Source: Amycolatopsis balhimycina FH 1894 | GTDB taxonomy: Bacteria; Actinomycetota; Actinomycetes; Mycobacteriales; Pseudonocardiaceae | Length of the DNA stretch: 64,000 nucleotides | Assembly (NCBI RefSeq): GCF_000384295.1 | Contig: NZ_KB913037.1 | Location: 8,495,533 to 8,559,532 of the forward strand | Direction of reading: 5' to 3' | Shown here: positions 55,753 to 64,000 of the stretch, in pieces | Numbering within the stretch: the first letter of the stretch is position 1 | Layout: every line of letters begins with the position of its first letter | The notes under the pieces: generated by a model | Seen by the model: the letters and a program-made list of their open reading frames with translations, nothing else | Told to the model about the DNA's origin: nothing | The model's database searches: none | Position numbers and translations under genes: made by a program

Positions 55753-56879
55753 GGTTCCGGCACCGCGACGGCTCGCTCGTCCATCTCGCCTACTGCACCA
55801 ACGTGCACCAGGCCGAGGACCTCGACGGCGTGCTCGCCCAGCTGGCCCGCTTCGGCGAGCCGGTCCGGGAGCGCCTCGGCGTGGACCGGCTCGGGCTCGG
55901 CCTGTGGCTGGCCCGGCCGGTCGCGAGCGAGCTGGCCGCCGACCCGGCCGCGGTCGGCAGGCTCCGCCGTGAACTCACCGCGCGCGGCCTGGAGGTCGTG
56001 ACGTTCAACGGGTTTCCGTACCAGGGCTTCCACGACCCGGTCGTCAAGCACAAGGTGTACCGGCCGGACTGGGCCACGCCCGAGCGGACGCGCTACACGC
56101 TGGACCTGGCGCGGCTGCTCGGCGAGCTGATGCCGGACGACGCCGTGCGCGGCAGCGTCTCGACCCTGCCGCTCGGCTGGCGCACGGAATGGCGGGGCGA
56201 CGACGGGCAGCTCGAGGTGCTCGCCAAGGGGCTGGCGGCGCAGGACCGTCCGGTGCGCGTGGCGTTCGAACCGGAGCCGGGGTGCGTGATCGAGACGACC
56301 GCGCAGGCGGCGTCACTGCTGTCCGAAGTGGACAAGGACTGGCTGGGCGTCTGCCTGGACACGTGCCACCTCGCGGTCGGGTTCGAGGAGCCGGCGGCCG
56401 CTTTGGGCCGGCTCGAAGCCGCCGGGCTGGACGTCGTGAAGCTCCAGGCGTCGGCCGCGCTGGAAGCGGCGAACCCGGCGGATCCGGCGACGCGGCGAGT
56501 GCTTGAGTCCTTTGTGGAGCCGCGGTTCCTGCACCAGAGCAACGAAGGCGCGCCACCCGGCGCCGACGACCTCGATCTGGCGCTGGCCGGTGGCCTGCCG
56601 GGCGAGTCTCCGTGGCGCGTGCACTTTCACGTGCCGCTGCACGCCGACCCGGCGCCGCCACTGACGTCGACCCGGCCGGTGCTGGCCGGCACCCTCGCCG
56701 AGCTGTTCGGCGGGGCGAGGGCGCGCACCGACCACGTCGAGGTCGAGACCTACACCTGGCAGGTGCTCCCGGACGCACCCGCTGACGACGCCGGGCTGGT
56801 CGCGGGCATCGCGGCCGAGCTGGACTGGACCCGGCGGGAACTGATCACCCTTGGCCTGGAAGAGGTTTCCAATGAGTGA
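55749..56879 (+). CDS. eboE: Metabolite traffic protein EboE
   Basis: 376 residues from GTG 55749. The start MRFRHRDGSLVHLAYCTNVH is diagnostic. TIM barrel with VVTFNGFPYQGFHDPVVKHK, VYRPDWATPER, VAFEPEPGCVIETT, WLGVCLDTCHLAVGFEE and FHVPLHADPAPPLTSTRP. Metal-binding acids and His are intact. Role unknown; it acts within the Ebo system. It is followed by a 69-base gap before the last gene. Confidence 0.93.
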   Translation: MRFRHRDGSLVHLAYCTNVHQAEDLDGVLAQLARFGEPVRERLGVDRLGLGLWLARPVASELAADPAAVGRLRRELTARGLEVVTFNGFPYQGFHDPVVKHKVYRPDWATPERTRYTLDLARLLGELMPDDAVRGSVSTLPLGWRTEWRGDDGQLEVLAKGLAAQDRPVRVAFEPEPGCVIETTAQAASLLSEVDKDWLGVCLDTCHLAVGFEEPAAALGRLEAAGLDVVKLQASAALEAANPADPATRRVLESFVEPRFLHQSNEGAPPGADDLDLALAGGLPGESPWRVHFHVPLHADPAPPLTSTRPVLAGTLAELFGGARARTDHVEVETYTWQVLPDAPADDAGLVAGIAAELDWTRRELITLGLEEVSNE

Positions 56880-56948
56880 GCTTGCGAACGAATCATTCAA
56901 CACTGCGTCTTCGGCTCAGGCCGCACTGAGCGTCAGCGAGGTGTGCGC

Positions 56949-58316
56949 ATGAGTTTGCTGGTCCTCGACGTCGTCGGGCTGACCCCGCGGCTGCTGCCGC
57001 ACATGCCCAACCTGCGCAAGATGGCCGAACCCGGCTTCACCGCGCAGCTGGACACCGTGTTCCCGGCGGTCACCTGCTCGGTGCAGTCGACGTTCCTGAC
57101 CGGGCTGACCCCGGCGGAGCACGGGATCGTCGGCAACGGCTGGTACTTCCGCGATCTCGGCGAGGTGTTCCTCTGGCGCCAGCACAACAAACTGGTCCAG
57201 GGTGACAAGTTCTGGGACGCGGCCCGCCGGGCGCAGCCGGGGCACAAGGTCGCCAACGTCTGCTGGTGGTACGCGATGGGCGCGGACACCGACCTGACGG
57301 TGACCCCGCGGCCGATCTACCACGCCGACGGCAAGAAGTCCCCGGACGCCTACACCCACCCGCCGCAGCTGCACGACCGGCTGGTCGGCGACCTCGGCGA
57401 GTTCCCGCTGTTCATCTACTGGGGCCCGACGGCGTCGATCACCTCGTCGCAGTGGATCATCGCCGCGGCGCGGAAGATCATGAGCGAGGACAAGCCGGAC
57501 ACCACGCTCGTCTACCTCCCGCACCTGGACTACGACCTGCAGCGCTTCGGCCCGGACGCGCCCCAGGCCGCGGCGGCCGCGCGGGAGATCGACACCGCGC
57601 TGAAGCCGCTGCTGGAGCAAGCGGCCGCGGGTGGCCACACCGTCGTCGCGCTCTCGGAGTACGGCATCACCGACGCGAGCCGGCCGGTCGACGTCAACCG
57701 GGCGCTGCGGCGCGCGGGCCTGCTGAACGTGTACGTCCAGGCGGGCATGGAGTACCTGGACCCCTGGACGTCGCGGGCGTTCGCGGTGGCCGACCACCAG
57801 GTCGCGCACGTCTACGTCGCCGACCCGGCGGACATCCCGCGGGTGCGCGGCATCGTGGCCGGACTGTCCGGAGTGGACGTCGTCCTCGACCGCTCCGGAC
57901 AGGCCGGGCTCGGCATCGATCACGAACGGGCCGGTGAGCTGGTGGCGATCGCCGAGCCGGACGCGTGGTTCACCTACTACTACTGGCTGAGCGACGACCG
58001 CGCGCCGGACTTCGCGAAGACCGTCGAGATCCACCGCAAGCCCGGCTACGACCCGGCCGAGCTGTTCTTCGATCCGAACGACCCGATGGTGAAGCTGAAG
58101 GCGGCGTCGGCGCTGGCGCGCAAGAAGCTCGGCCTGCGGTACTCGATGCAGGTCGTCCCGCTCGACCCGGCGCCGGTGCGCGGCAGCCACGGCCGCCTGC
58201 CCGACTCGCCCGACGACGGCCCGGTGCTGCTTTGCTCGGACCCGGCCCTGGCCCGCGAAAAGATCCACGCGACCGAGGTCAAGACCCTGCTCCTGGCCGC
58301 CGCCGGGCTCAAGTAA
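56949..58316 (+). CDS. eboF: Type I phosphodiesterase/nucleotide pyrophosphatase (EboF)
   Basis: 455 residues from ATG 56949 (GTG 56943 is an alternative). Alkaline-phosphatase-fold core: LVLDVVGLTPRLLPHMPNLR gives the first metal Asp, FPAVTCSVQSTFLTGLTPAE the Thr nucleophile, then HGIVGNGWYFRD. YLPHLDYDLQRFGPDAP, VVALSEYGITDASRPVDVNR and FAVADHQVAHVYV supply the remaining ligands. No signal peptide. It likely removes a nucleotide or phosphate group from the Ebo intermediate. Last gene of the operon; a palindrome follows. Confidence 0.9.
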   Translation: MSLLVLDVVGLTPRLLPHMPNLRKMAEPGFTAQLDTVFPAVTCSVQSTFLTGLTPAEHGIVGNGWYFRDLGEVFLWRQHNKLVQGDKFWDAARRAQPGHKVANVCWWYAMGADTDLTVTPRPIYHADGKKSPDAYTHPPQLHDRLVGDLGEFPLFIYWGPTASITSSQWIIAAARKIMSEDKPDTTLVYLPHLDYDLQRFGPDAPQAAAAAREIDTALKPLLEQAAAGGHTVVALSEYGITDASRPVDVNRALRRAGLLNVYVQAGMEYLDPWTSRAFAVADHQVAHVYVADPADIPRVRGIVAGLSGVDVVLDRSGQAGLGIDHERAGELVAIAEPDAWFTYYYWLSDDRAPDFAKTVEIHRKPGYDPAELFFDPNDPMVKLKAASALARKKLGLRYSMQVVPLDPAPVRGSHGRLPDSPDDGPVLLCSDPALAREKIHATEVKTLLLAAAGLK

Positions 58317-58319
58317 AGG

Positions 58320-58370
58320 CCGTGAATGGCACATTGAGAGACTTGGAGTCCCTCAATGTGCCATTCACGG
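58320..58370. repeat. Palindrome between convergent genes
   Basis: 24-base arms with one mismatch around TGG, same sequence family as 50455-50505 (CCGTGAATGGCACATTGAG). Between the eboF and xylA stops. Confidence 0.9.
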
Positions 58371-58373
58371 ACC

Positions 58374-59522
58374 TCAGCGGACGCCGAGCAGGTGCTCCAG
58401 GGCCAGCTGGTTCAGGCGGGTGAAGTGGTAGCCGCGCGCGGCCGCCGCGTCGAGGTCGAAGTCGTCCTTCAGGACGTCGTCGAACGACTCGCCCGGCGCC
58501 AGGGTCGGCGTCGAGAGGTCCGTGACGCGCGACGCCGCCAGCGCCTCGACGACCTCGGGGTCGGCCCGGAACGCCGCCGACTTCTCCTTGAGGATCAGGT
58601 ACGTCCGCATGTTCGCCGCGGCCGACACCCAGACGTCCTCGGCGTCCTCGGTGCGCAACGGCTTGTAGTCGAAGTGCCGCGGGCCCTCGTAGCCGGCGTT
58701 TTCCAGCAGGTCGACCAGGAAGAACGCGCTCTTGAGGTCGCCGTGGCCGAAGATCAGGTCCTGGTCGAACTTCGGGCCGTGCTGGCCGTTGAGGTCGATG
58801 TGGAACAGCTTGCCCTGCCACAGCGCCTGCGAGATGCCGTGCACGAAGTTCAGCCCGGCCATCTGCTCGTGCCCGACCTCCGGGTTGAGCCCGAACATCT
58901 CCGGCCGCGCGAGCTGCGAGATGAAGCCCAGCGCGTGCCCGATCGTCGGCAGCAGGATGTCGCCGCGCGGCTCGTTCGGCTTGGGCTCCAGCGCGAACCG
59001 CAGCGAGTAGCCCTTCTCGACGACGTAGTCCGCGAGCAGGTCGAGGCCCTCCTTGTAGCGGTCCAGCGCCGCGCGGACGTCCTTCGCGGCGTCGGACTCG
59101 GCGCCTTCGCGGCCGCCCCAAACGACGTAGGTCTCCGCGCCCAGCTCGGCCGCGAGGTCGAGGTTGCGGCGCACCTTCCGCAGCGCGTACCGGCGGACGT
59201 CGCGGTCGTTGCTGGTCAGGCCGCCGTCCTTGAACACCGGGTGGGTGAACAGGTTGGTCGTCGCCATCGGGACCTTGAGGCCGGTCTCGGCGAGCGCCTT
59301 GCGGAACCGCTCGATCGCCTTGTCGCGGTCCGGCTCGGTGGCCAGGAGGTCGTCGTCGTGGAAGGTCACGCCGTAGGCGCCCAGCTCCGCGAGCCGGTGC
59401 ACGCTCTCCACCGGGTCCAGCGGCGCCCGCGTCGCGACCCCGAACGGGTCGTTCGCCGGCCAGCCCACGGTCCAGAGGCCGAAGGTGAACTTGTCGGCCG
59501 GCTGGGGAGCGTAGTCGCTCAT
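58374..59522 (-). CDS. xylA: Xylose isomerase
   Basis: 382 residues, the usual actinobacterial length. [30 protein letters not shown] (catalytic His), [28 protein letters not shown] ligand stretch ([14 protein letters not shown]), [14 protein letters not shown] and [16 protein letters not shown] hold all metal ligands. It converts xylose to xylulose in the cytoplasm. It is divergent from a ROK regulator across a 97-base region with an inverted repeat. xylB is not in the window. Confidence 0.96.
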   Translation of the reverse strand: MSDYAPQPADKFTFGLWTVGWPANDPFGVATRAPLDPVESVHRLAELGAYGVTFHDDDLLATEPDRDKAIERFRKALAETGLKVPMATTNLFTHPVFKDGGLTSNDRDVRRYALRKVRRNLDLAAELGAETYVVWGGREGAESDAAKDVRAALDRYKEGLDLLADYVVEKGYSLRFALEPKPNEPRGDILLPTIGHALGFISQLARPEMFGLNPEVGHEQMAGLNFVHGISQALWQGKLFHIDLNGQHGPKFDQDLIFGHGDLKSAFFLVDLLENAGYEGPRHFDYKPLRTEDAEDVWVSAAANMRTYLILKEKSAAFRADPEVVEALAASRVTDLSTPTLAPGESFDDVLKDDFDLDAAAARGYHFTRLNQLALEHLLGVR

Positions 59523-59534
59523 GACTGTCCCTTC

Positions 59535-59559
59535 ATTTAGTTCACGTTGTAGACTAAAT
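59535..59559. promoter_or_regulatory. Candidate XylR operator
   Basis: ATTTAGT (59535-59541) and ACTAAAT (59553-59559), perfect 7-base arms with an 11-base spacer, just upstream of xylA in the divergent region. Typical placement for a ROK repressor site. Confidence 0.6.
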
Positions 59560-59619
59560 ATGCGCCGTGGGGGTCCCAGGCGTCAAGTGGCCGGTTAAAG
59601 TGCTTCGCGGGAGGACACG

Positions 59620-60783
59620 ATGACGCAGGCCGTGCGCCACGAAGAGATGCGTGCCCGCAACCTCGAGGTCGTGCTGGGCGCGGTCAGCCGCGGCGGCCCG
59701 CTCACCCGGGCGGCGCTCGCCGAGGTCACCGGGCTGACCAAGTCCACGGTCTCGAAGCTCGTCGGCGACCTGGTCGAGGCCGGGCTGCTCGCCGAGACCG
59801 GGCCCGCCCGCGCGGGCGAACGCGGCCGGCCGGGGGTGGCGGTCGTGCTCAGCGGCGCGCGCGTGGCGTCGATGGGCCTGGAGATCAACGTCGACTACCT
59901 CGCGGTGCACGTCCTCGACCTCACCGGCGCGGTCCGGTTCGCCGCGCGCCGCGAGCGCGACAACCGCGGCTCACGGCCGAAGAAGGTGCTGGGCGAGCTG
60001 CAGGACCTGGCGGTCGAAGCGCTCGCGGAGACCCACCGGCTCGGGCTGGAGGTGGCGGGCGCGGTGCTCGCGGTGTCCGGCCCGGTCGGCGGCGGCGTCC
60101 TGTTCAGTGCCCCCAACCTCGGCTGGCAGGACGTCCGCCCGGCCGACCTGCTGCGGCTGCCGATCGCGGTCGAGCTGGACAACGAGGCGAACCTCGCCGC
60201 ACTGGGCGAGTTCTGGTACGGCGACGGCGAACGAGACTTCCTCTACGTGTCCGGTGAGGTCGGCGTCGGGGCCGGCCTGGTCGTCGACGGCACGCTGTAC
60301 GCCGGCGCGAGCGGCCTGGCCGGCGAGCTGGGCCACGTCGTCGTGGCGCCGGACGGCCCGCCGTGCAGCTGCGGCGGCAGCGGGTGCCTGGAGACCTACG
60401 CGGGGCAGGAAGCGTTGCTGGCGGCGGGAAACGCCGTCTCGGTGCCGGCTTTGCTGACCGCTCTCGAGGGCGGCGACGCGACGGCGCTGGCGGCATGCGC
60501 CTCGGCTGGGAGAGCGCTCGGCATCGCCCTGACGTCGGCGGTGAACCTCCTGGACCTCGACCGCATCGTCCTGGGCGGGGTGTTCACGCAGCTGTACCCG
60601 TGGCTGTCCGGCCCGGTGTCGGAGGTCCTGACCACCCGTCTCGGCGGCCTCCGCGGCGCGCCCCCGCTGCTGTCGGCCTCCCGCCTCGGCGGCGACGCGG
60701 CCACGCTCGGCGCGGCCGGCCGGGTCGTCCACCGCGTCCTCGCCGACCCGGCCCCGTTCGTCACCCGGGCCCAGGAAGCCTGA
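59620..60783 (+). CDS. ROK-family transcriptional regulator (XylR type)
   Basis: 387 residues; GGGAGGA lies just before the ATG. Winged helix (TRAALAEVTGLTKSTVSKLV) at residues 25-75, then the ROK sugar-kinase-like domain with LDNEANLAALGEFWYGDG, GVGAGLVVDGTLYAGASG, ELGHV and the zinc motif CSCGGSGCLETYAG. It should bind xylose or a relative and repress the divergent xylA. A 23-base-arm palindrome follows its stop. Confidence 0.9.
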   Translation: MTQAVRHEEMRARNLEVVLGAVSRGGPLTRAALAEVTGLTKSTVSKLVGDLVEAGLLAETGPARAGERGRPGVAVVLSGARVASMGLEINVDYLAVHVLDLTGAVRFAARRERDNRGSRPKKVLGELQDLAVEALAETHRLGLEVAGAVLAVSGPVGGGVLFSAPNLGWQDVRPADLLRLPIAVELDNEANLAALGEFWYGDGERDFLYVSGEVGVGAGLVVDGTLYAGASGLAGELGHVVVAPDGPPCSCGGSGCLETYAGQEALLAAGNAVSVPALLTALEGGDATALAACASAGRALGIALTSAVNLLDLDRIVLGGVFTQLYPWLSGPVSEVLTTRLGGLRGAPPLLSASRLGGDAATLGAAGRVVHRVLADPAPFVTRAQEA

Positions 60784-60787
60784 AAGC

Positions 60788-60836
60788 CGTGAAGGCCACC
60801 TTGAGGAACTTGTAGTTCCTCAAGGTGGCCTTCACG
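60788..60836. repeat. Perfect palindrome between convergent genes
   Basis: 23-base arms (CGTGAAGGCCACCTTGAGG, AACT) around TGT, a variant of the 50455 and 58320 elements (GTGAAGGCCACCTTGAG against GTGAATGGCACATTGAG). Between the ROK gene and the subtilase gene. Confidence 0.9.
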
Positions 60837-60844
60837 AACCTTGA

Positions 60845-63800
60845 CTAGCTCACCGAGGTGATCTGCACCAGCGAGGTGCCGACCGTGACGCCGGTGTCGG
60901 TCTGCACGGCCAGCTGGCCGCGCAGGGTCCGGCCCGCGGCCGGCGCGGTGGCGACGGTCACCGTCGCCGGTACCGTCCACGAGCTCCCCGACGCCCGCAG
61001 CGCGTTCGCGTCGGTCACCGCGACCGAACCGAACGCCGGGTTGGTGAACACGTCGAGGTAGTCGTAGGCGGTGGTGCCGCCGGGCACCGCGTACCCGTCG
61101 ACGAGCGCGACCCACACACCGGGCGCCGGGTTGGGCACGGTCACCGATTCCTCGGAGTCACCGTCCGCGCTGACGCCCGCCTGCACGCAGGATCCGGTCG
61201 TGCAGTTGTACAGCACCAGGTCGAGGTCCGTGCCCACGACGGCGGGGCTGCCGATCGTGGCGGTCAGCGACGTCGAACCCGGCGTCACCGCGATCTGGTA
61301 CTGCTGCTGCGTGCCTTCGGCGATCGACGGCCGCAGCGTCTTCGCGCTGCCCAGCGTGGCGCCGTTCAGCTTGCCGGTGAACGCGCCGAGCGAGTTCTGC
61401 ACGGTGTAGGACCGCGCGATCGGCGTGCCCAGCGTGGCGGACGCGATGACATCCGGGTTCGGCGAGATCGCCGTGCCCAGCACCGTCGCCGACAGCTTGT
61501 ACGCCGCTTCGTCCACATCGGACGTCCGCCGCGCTTCGACGACGATCTCCCACACGCCCGGCAGCGGGTTGGCGATGGTCCGGCTGGCCGGCGTGCCGCC
61601 GGCGCAGCCCGCACCCGCGTCGGGCAGGTAGCACGCGGTCGTCGCGGTGCTGGCCTCGGCCGGGACACCGGTCGGGTCGTACCGCAGGAACCGCACCTGG
61701 CCCTTGCCCGGGACGCCGGCGCCGGCGTCCAGGTCCACCTTCAGCGCGCTGGCGCCCGGCGGCACCCGCACGAAGTAGCTGGTCGCCTGGTTGCGGGCGG
61801 CCTTGCCCGAGACGTCGACCTGGAAACCCTTGCCGGCGACGAACTCCTGCGGCGCGAAGACCGTGTTGAGGGTCTGCACGTCGATGCCGATGGTCAGCGG
61901 GTTGTCCAGGTAGAGCAGGGCTGAGTGGACCCCGGTGCTCTTCGGGTTGACCTTGACGTCGAACTTCACCGGCGTGTTCAGCGGAAGGACCACTGTGGAC
62001 CCCGAAGAGAACGTGCCGTCGTTGCCGACCCACCGCACGAAGTACGGCACCGGGTGCGCCGAGCCCGTGCTGCGGGTGATCGTGTACGTCCGGGTGTACG
62101 CCTTGCCGGTGGTCACGCCCTCGCGGTCGTGGATGCCCACGCCCGTGTTCGGGGTGGCCAGCAGGCCCGACAGCGCGGTGTGCACCTCGACCGACGTCGA
62201 GACGGCGTCCGGCTTCGGGTTGAGCGAAAGCGCGACGAACGCGGCGGGGACGTTGAACAGGCCCGCGCCCTGGGCGTACGCGCCGATGCCCGGCACGAAC
62301 CGCGCGGTCGACTTGATCGCCGCGCGCAGCTGCGCCACCGGCGGCCGCCGGCCGTTGTGCGTCGCCTTGTACGCACTCACCAGCAGGGCCGCCGCGCCGG
62401 TCGCCTGCGGCGCCGCCATCGACGTGCCCTGCAGCATCGCGTAGCCGGCGGGCAGGGTGTACGTGCCGGCGACCGGGCTCCCCGCTGTCCACCGCGGGGT
62501 GGTGGAGATCGCCGCGCCGGGCGCGATGATGTCCGGCTTGAAGCCGCCGTCCTCACGCGGGCCGCGCGAGGAGAACGGGTGCAGCGACTCGGGGTTCTTC
62601 GTGACCGAGCCGTAGTTCGACAGCCAGGTCTCCTTGGTGATGTACGAGCCGACCGAGATCGCGTCCGTGGCCACCGACGGGTCGCCGACGGTGTTCGCCC
62701 CGGCGCCGCTGTTGCCCGCCGAGATGAAGATCTGGACGTTGTACTCGGCGATCGTGCGGTTGTAGAGCTCCGCGCGGGCGTTGTTGCCGTCGTTGAGCGC
62801 CGGCAGGCCGCCGATCGAGATGTTGATGACGTCGGCGCCGTGGCTGGCCGCGTAGACGACACCGTCGACCAGGCCGGACGAAGTGCAGGCGCTGCCGGTG
62901 AGGCAGACCTTGACGGCCAGGACCTTCGCGCCCGGGGCCGCGCCGTCCATCTTGCCGCCGAACAGGTCGTTGCCGGTGGCGATGCCCGCGACGTGCGAGC
63001 CGTGCTCGGCGCCGGCGATGCCGATGCCGACGTAGCCCGCCTTGTCGGTCTGGACCACGAACGCCATCCGCTCGGCGACGTCGGTCGCCGGGTTGTCCGT
63101 GCCGAAGAAGCCGAAGTCGTTCTTGACCTTGTAGTCGGTCATCGGCTTCTCGTCGGTGAAGTCGCCGTTGCCGTTGAGGTCGACCCGGACCTCCTTGGTC
63201 GCCGGGTCGAGCAGCACGCCCCAGGAGTCGGCGCGGTCGCCGTCGCGGTTGACGTCACCGCCGGTCTCGCTGTCCGCCGCGCCCAGGTCGCCCGCGGTCT
63301 CGCCGAAGAGGCCGAACGTGTACGGGCCGCCGGTCGCCGGAGCCGTCCAGGTCTTGCCGTTCGCGGTGAAGGTGCCGGTGTAGGTCTGGGTGGACTGCTT
63401 GACCCAGGTGCCGTCGCCGGAGTTGGTGGCGTTGGCGTTGTACCAGTCGACGATCTTGCGTTCGCCGTGGCTGGTGGTGGCCAGCGCGGGGGAGTCGAGG
63501 TCGACGCCGGAGTCGAGCACCGCGACCGTGGCGTCCTTGCCGTCCCAGCCGGGCAGGACCTGGCCGAACTGCGCCGCGTAGGTGTCGCCGGTCGGCAGGT
63601 ACGGGTTGACGCGCGGGGTGTTCTTGCCCGGGGCCGGCTGCGGCAGCGGGGTGGTCGCGCCGTCGGGCTTCGGGTCGTCGCGCATGATGAGCCCGTCGAC
63701 GTCGACGGCGTTCACCGACTTGAGCTTGGCGGCCTTCTCGGCCTTCTCCGGCGGGATGCTGACCTTGACGTAGTCGAGCTTCTCGTCGGTGGACTGGACA

Positions 63801-64000
63801 ACGCCGCCGAGGGCCTTGAGCTCGTTCACGGCGGCGCCGGTCTGGCCCTTTTCCGCGGCGATCAGCAGCGTGACGTCCGGCTTCCCGGCCTTCTCGGCTT
63901 CGGCGACGAGCGCGCGGTCGTGCTCGTCGAGGGTCTTGCCGTCGGCGGCGCCGTTGGTCGGCGGGGCCTGCTGGGCGGAGGCCATCGGAACGGCCACGCC
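60845..64000 (-). CDS. Secreted S8 subtilisin-like peptidase, 5' end outside window
   Basis: At least 1051 residues; the first visible ones (GVAVPMASAQQAPP) look like the end of a signal peptide, so the true start lies beyond 64000. An I9-like propeptide (VTLLIAAEKGQTGAAVNELK) is followed by the S8 triad: AVLDSGVDLDSPAL (Asp), EHGSHVAGIATGND (His) and LQGTSMAAPQATGAAALL (Ser). The 500-residue C-terminal part consists of beta domains, two of them pre-peptidase C-terminal-like (NPLPGVWEIVVEARR, NPAPGVWVALVDGY). An extracellular protease. Convergent with the ROK gene. Confidence 0.92.
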   Translation of the reverse strand, partial: GVAVPMASAQQAPPTNGAADGKTLDEHDRALVAEAEKAGKPDVTLLIAAEKGQTGAAVNELKALGGVVQSTDEKLDYVKVSIPPEKAEKAAKLKSVNAVDVDGLIMRDDPKPDGATTPLPQPAPGKNTPRVNPYLPTGDTYAAQFGQVLPGWDGKDATVAVLDSGVDLDSPALATTSHGERKIVDWYNANATNSGDGTWVKQSTQTYTGTFTANGKTWTAPATGGPYTFGLFGETAGDLGAADSETGGDVNRDGDRADSWGVLLDPATKEVRVDLNGNGDFTDEKPMTDYKVKNDFGFFGTDNPATDVAERMAFVVQTDKAGYVGIGIAGAEHGSHVAGIATGNDLFGGKMDGAAPGAKVLAVKVCLTGSACTSSGLVDGVVYAASHGADVINISIGGLPALNDGNNARAELYNRTIAEYNVQIFISAGNSGAGANTVGDPSVATDAISVGSYITKETWLSNYGSVTKNPESLHPFSSRGPREDGGFKPDIIAPGAAISTTPRWTAGSPVAGTYTLPAGYAMLQGTSMAAPQATGAAALLVSAYKATHNGRRPPVAQLRAAIKSTARFVPGIGAYAQGAGLFNVPAAFVALSLNPKPDAVSTSVEVHTALSGLLATPNTGVGIHDREGVTTGKAYTRTYTITRSTGSAHPVPYFVRWVGNDGTFSSGSTVVLPLNTPVKFDVKVNPKSTGVHSALLYLDNPLTIGIDVQTLNTVFAPQEFVAGKGFQVDVSGKAARNQATSYFVRVPPGASALKVDLDAGAGVPGKGQVRFLRYDPTGVPAEASTATTACYLPDAGAGCAGGTPASRTIANPLPGVWEIVVEARRTSDVDEAAYKLSATVLGTAISPNPDVIASATLGTPIARSYTVQNSLGAFTGKLNGATLGSAKTLRPSIAEGTQQQYQIAVTPGSTSLTATIGSPAVVGTDLDLVLYNCTTGSCVQAGVSADGDSEESVTVPNPAPGVWVALVDGYAVPGGTTAYDYLDVFTNPAFGSVAVTDANALRASGSSWTVPATVTVATAPAAGRTLRGQLAVQTDTGVTVGTSLVQITSVS

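Noticed and set aside
51611..58316. Polyketide or non-ribosomal peptide cluster
   Set aside because: No carrier, condensation or ketosynthase motifs; the genes form an Ebo-type set.
63974..63997. GTG at 63997 as the subtilase start
   Set aside because: The visible residues look like the end of a signal peptide, so the gene most likely starts beyond the window.

Overview
The window is high-GC actinobacterial chromosome, most likely from Amycolatopsis or a close member of the Pseudonocardiaceae. The evidence is the GC-rich third codon positions, frequent GTG starts, the NAD-dependent large glutamate dehydrogenase, a mycothiol-type nitroreductase relative, F420-type oxidoreductase genes, and several families of intergenic palindromes. 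The species call is an inference.

Region 1 (1-9000) holds accessory and housekeeping genes: small secreted and hypothetical proteins, a tRNA-Arg(TCT), an I36-type peptidase inhibitor, an MFS exporter, an orphan membrane histidine kinase, a histidine phosphatase and a CopD-CtaG fusion for cytochrome oxidase copper assembly.

Region 2 (9105-31379) is a conserved core block that matches, in order and content, my recollection of M. tuberculosis Rv2477c to Rv2464c: ettA, NAD-glutamate dehydrogenase, thioesterase, two hypotheticals, an aglA-type glucosidase, truncated haemoglobin glbO, HNH protein, CtaJ-like and DUF5130 (CtaI-like) respiratory proteins, pepN, a DsbA/nitroreductase relative, rpiB and a Nei/Fpg glycosylase. 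Local additions interrupt the block: an MscS channel, a metallo-beta-lactamase-fold hydrolase, and a striking 123-residue protein built of fifteen GTRVTx hexapeptides.

Region 3 (31443-38723) holds a Gly/Asp-tailed membrane protein, an F420-type oxidoreductase plus NTF2-like pair behind a KstR-like site, a GH27 alpha-galactosidase, an NmrA-like reductase coupled to a haloalkane dehalogenase, a decayed patch with serine-recombinase remnants, and tRNA-Pro and tRNA-Gly.

Region 4 (38675-50447) holds a soluble hybrid histidine kinase with about ten near-identical HAMP units, divergent from a SpoIIE/PP2C phosphatase, then a DJ-1/PfpI gene bracketed by two copies of a GC-rich repeat, a HTH-hydrolase-DUF4180 operon with a strong inverted repeat, a secreted propeller protein and an S-adenosyl methyltransferase.

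Region 5 (50521-64000) holds an aldo/keto reductase, a complete tightly overlapping Ebo-type 'metabolite traffic' operon whose first gene is an inositol-3-phosphate-synthase-like protein rather than the usual EboD cyclase, then xylose isomerase with a divergent ROK regulator, and a large secreted subtilase cut by the window end.

The main candidates for new biology are the GTRVTx repeat protein, the Ebo operon variant, long palindromes found only between convergent genes, a mobile GC-rich repeat with one copy translated inside a gene, and the HAMP-array kinase whose C-terminus is encoded antisense to tRNA-Gly.
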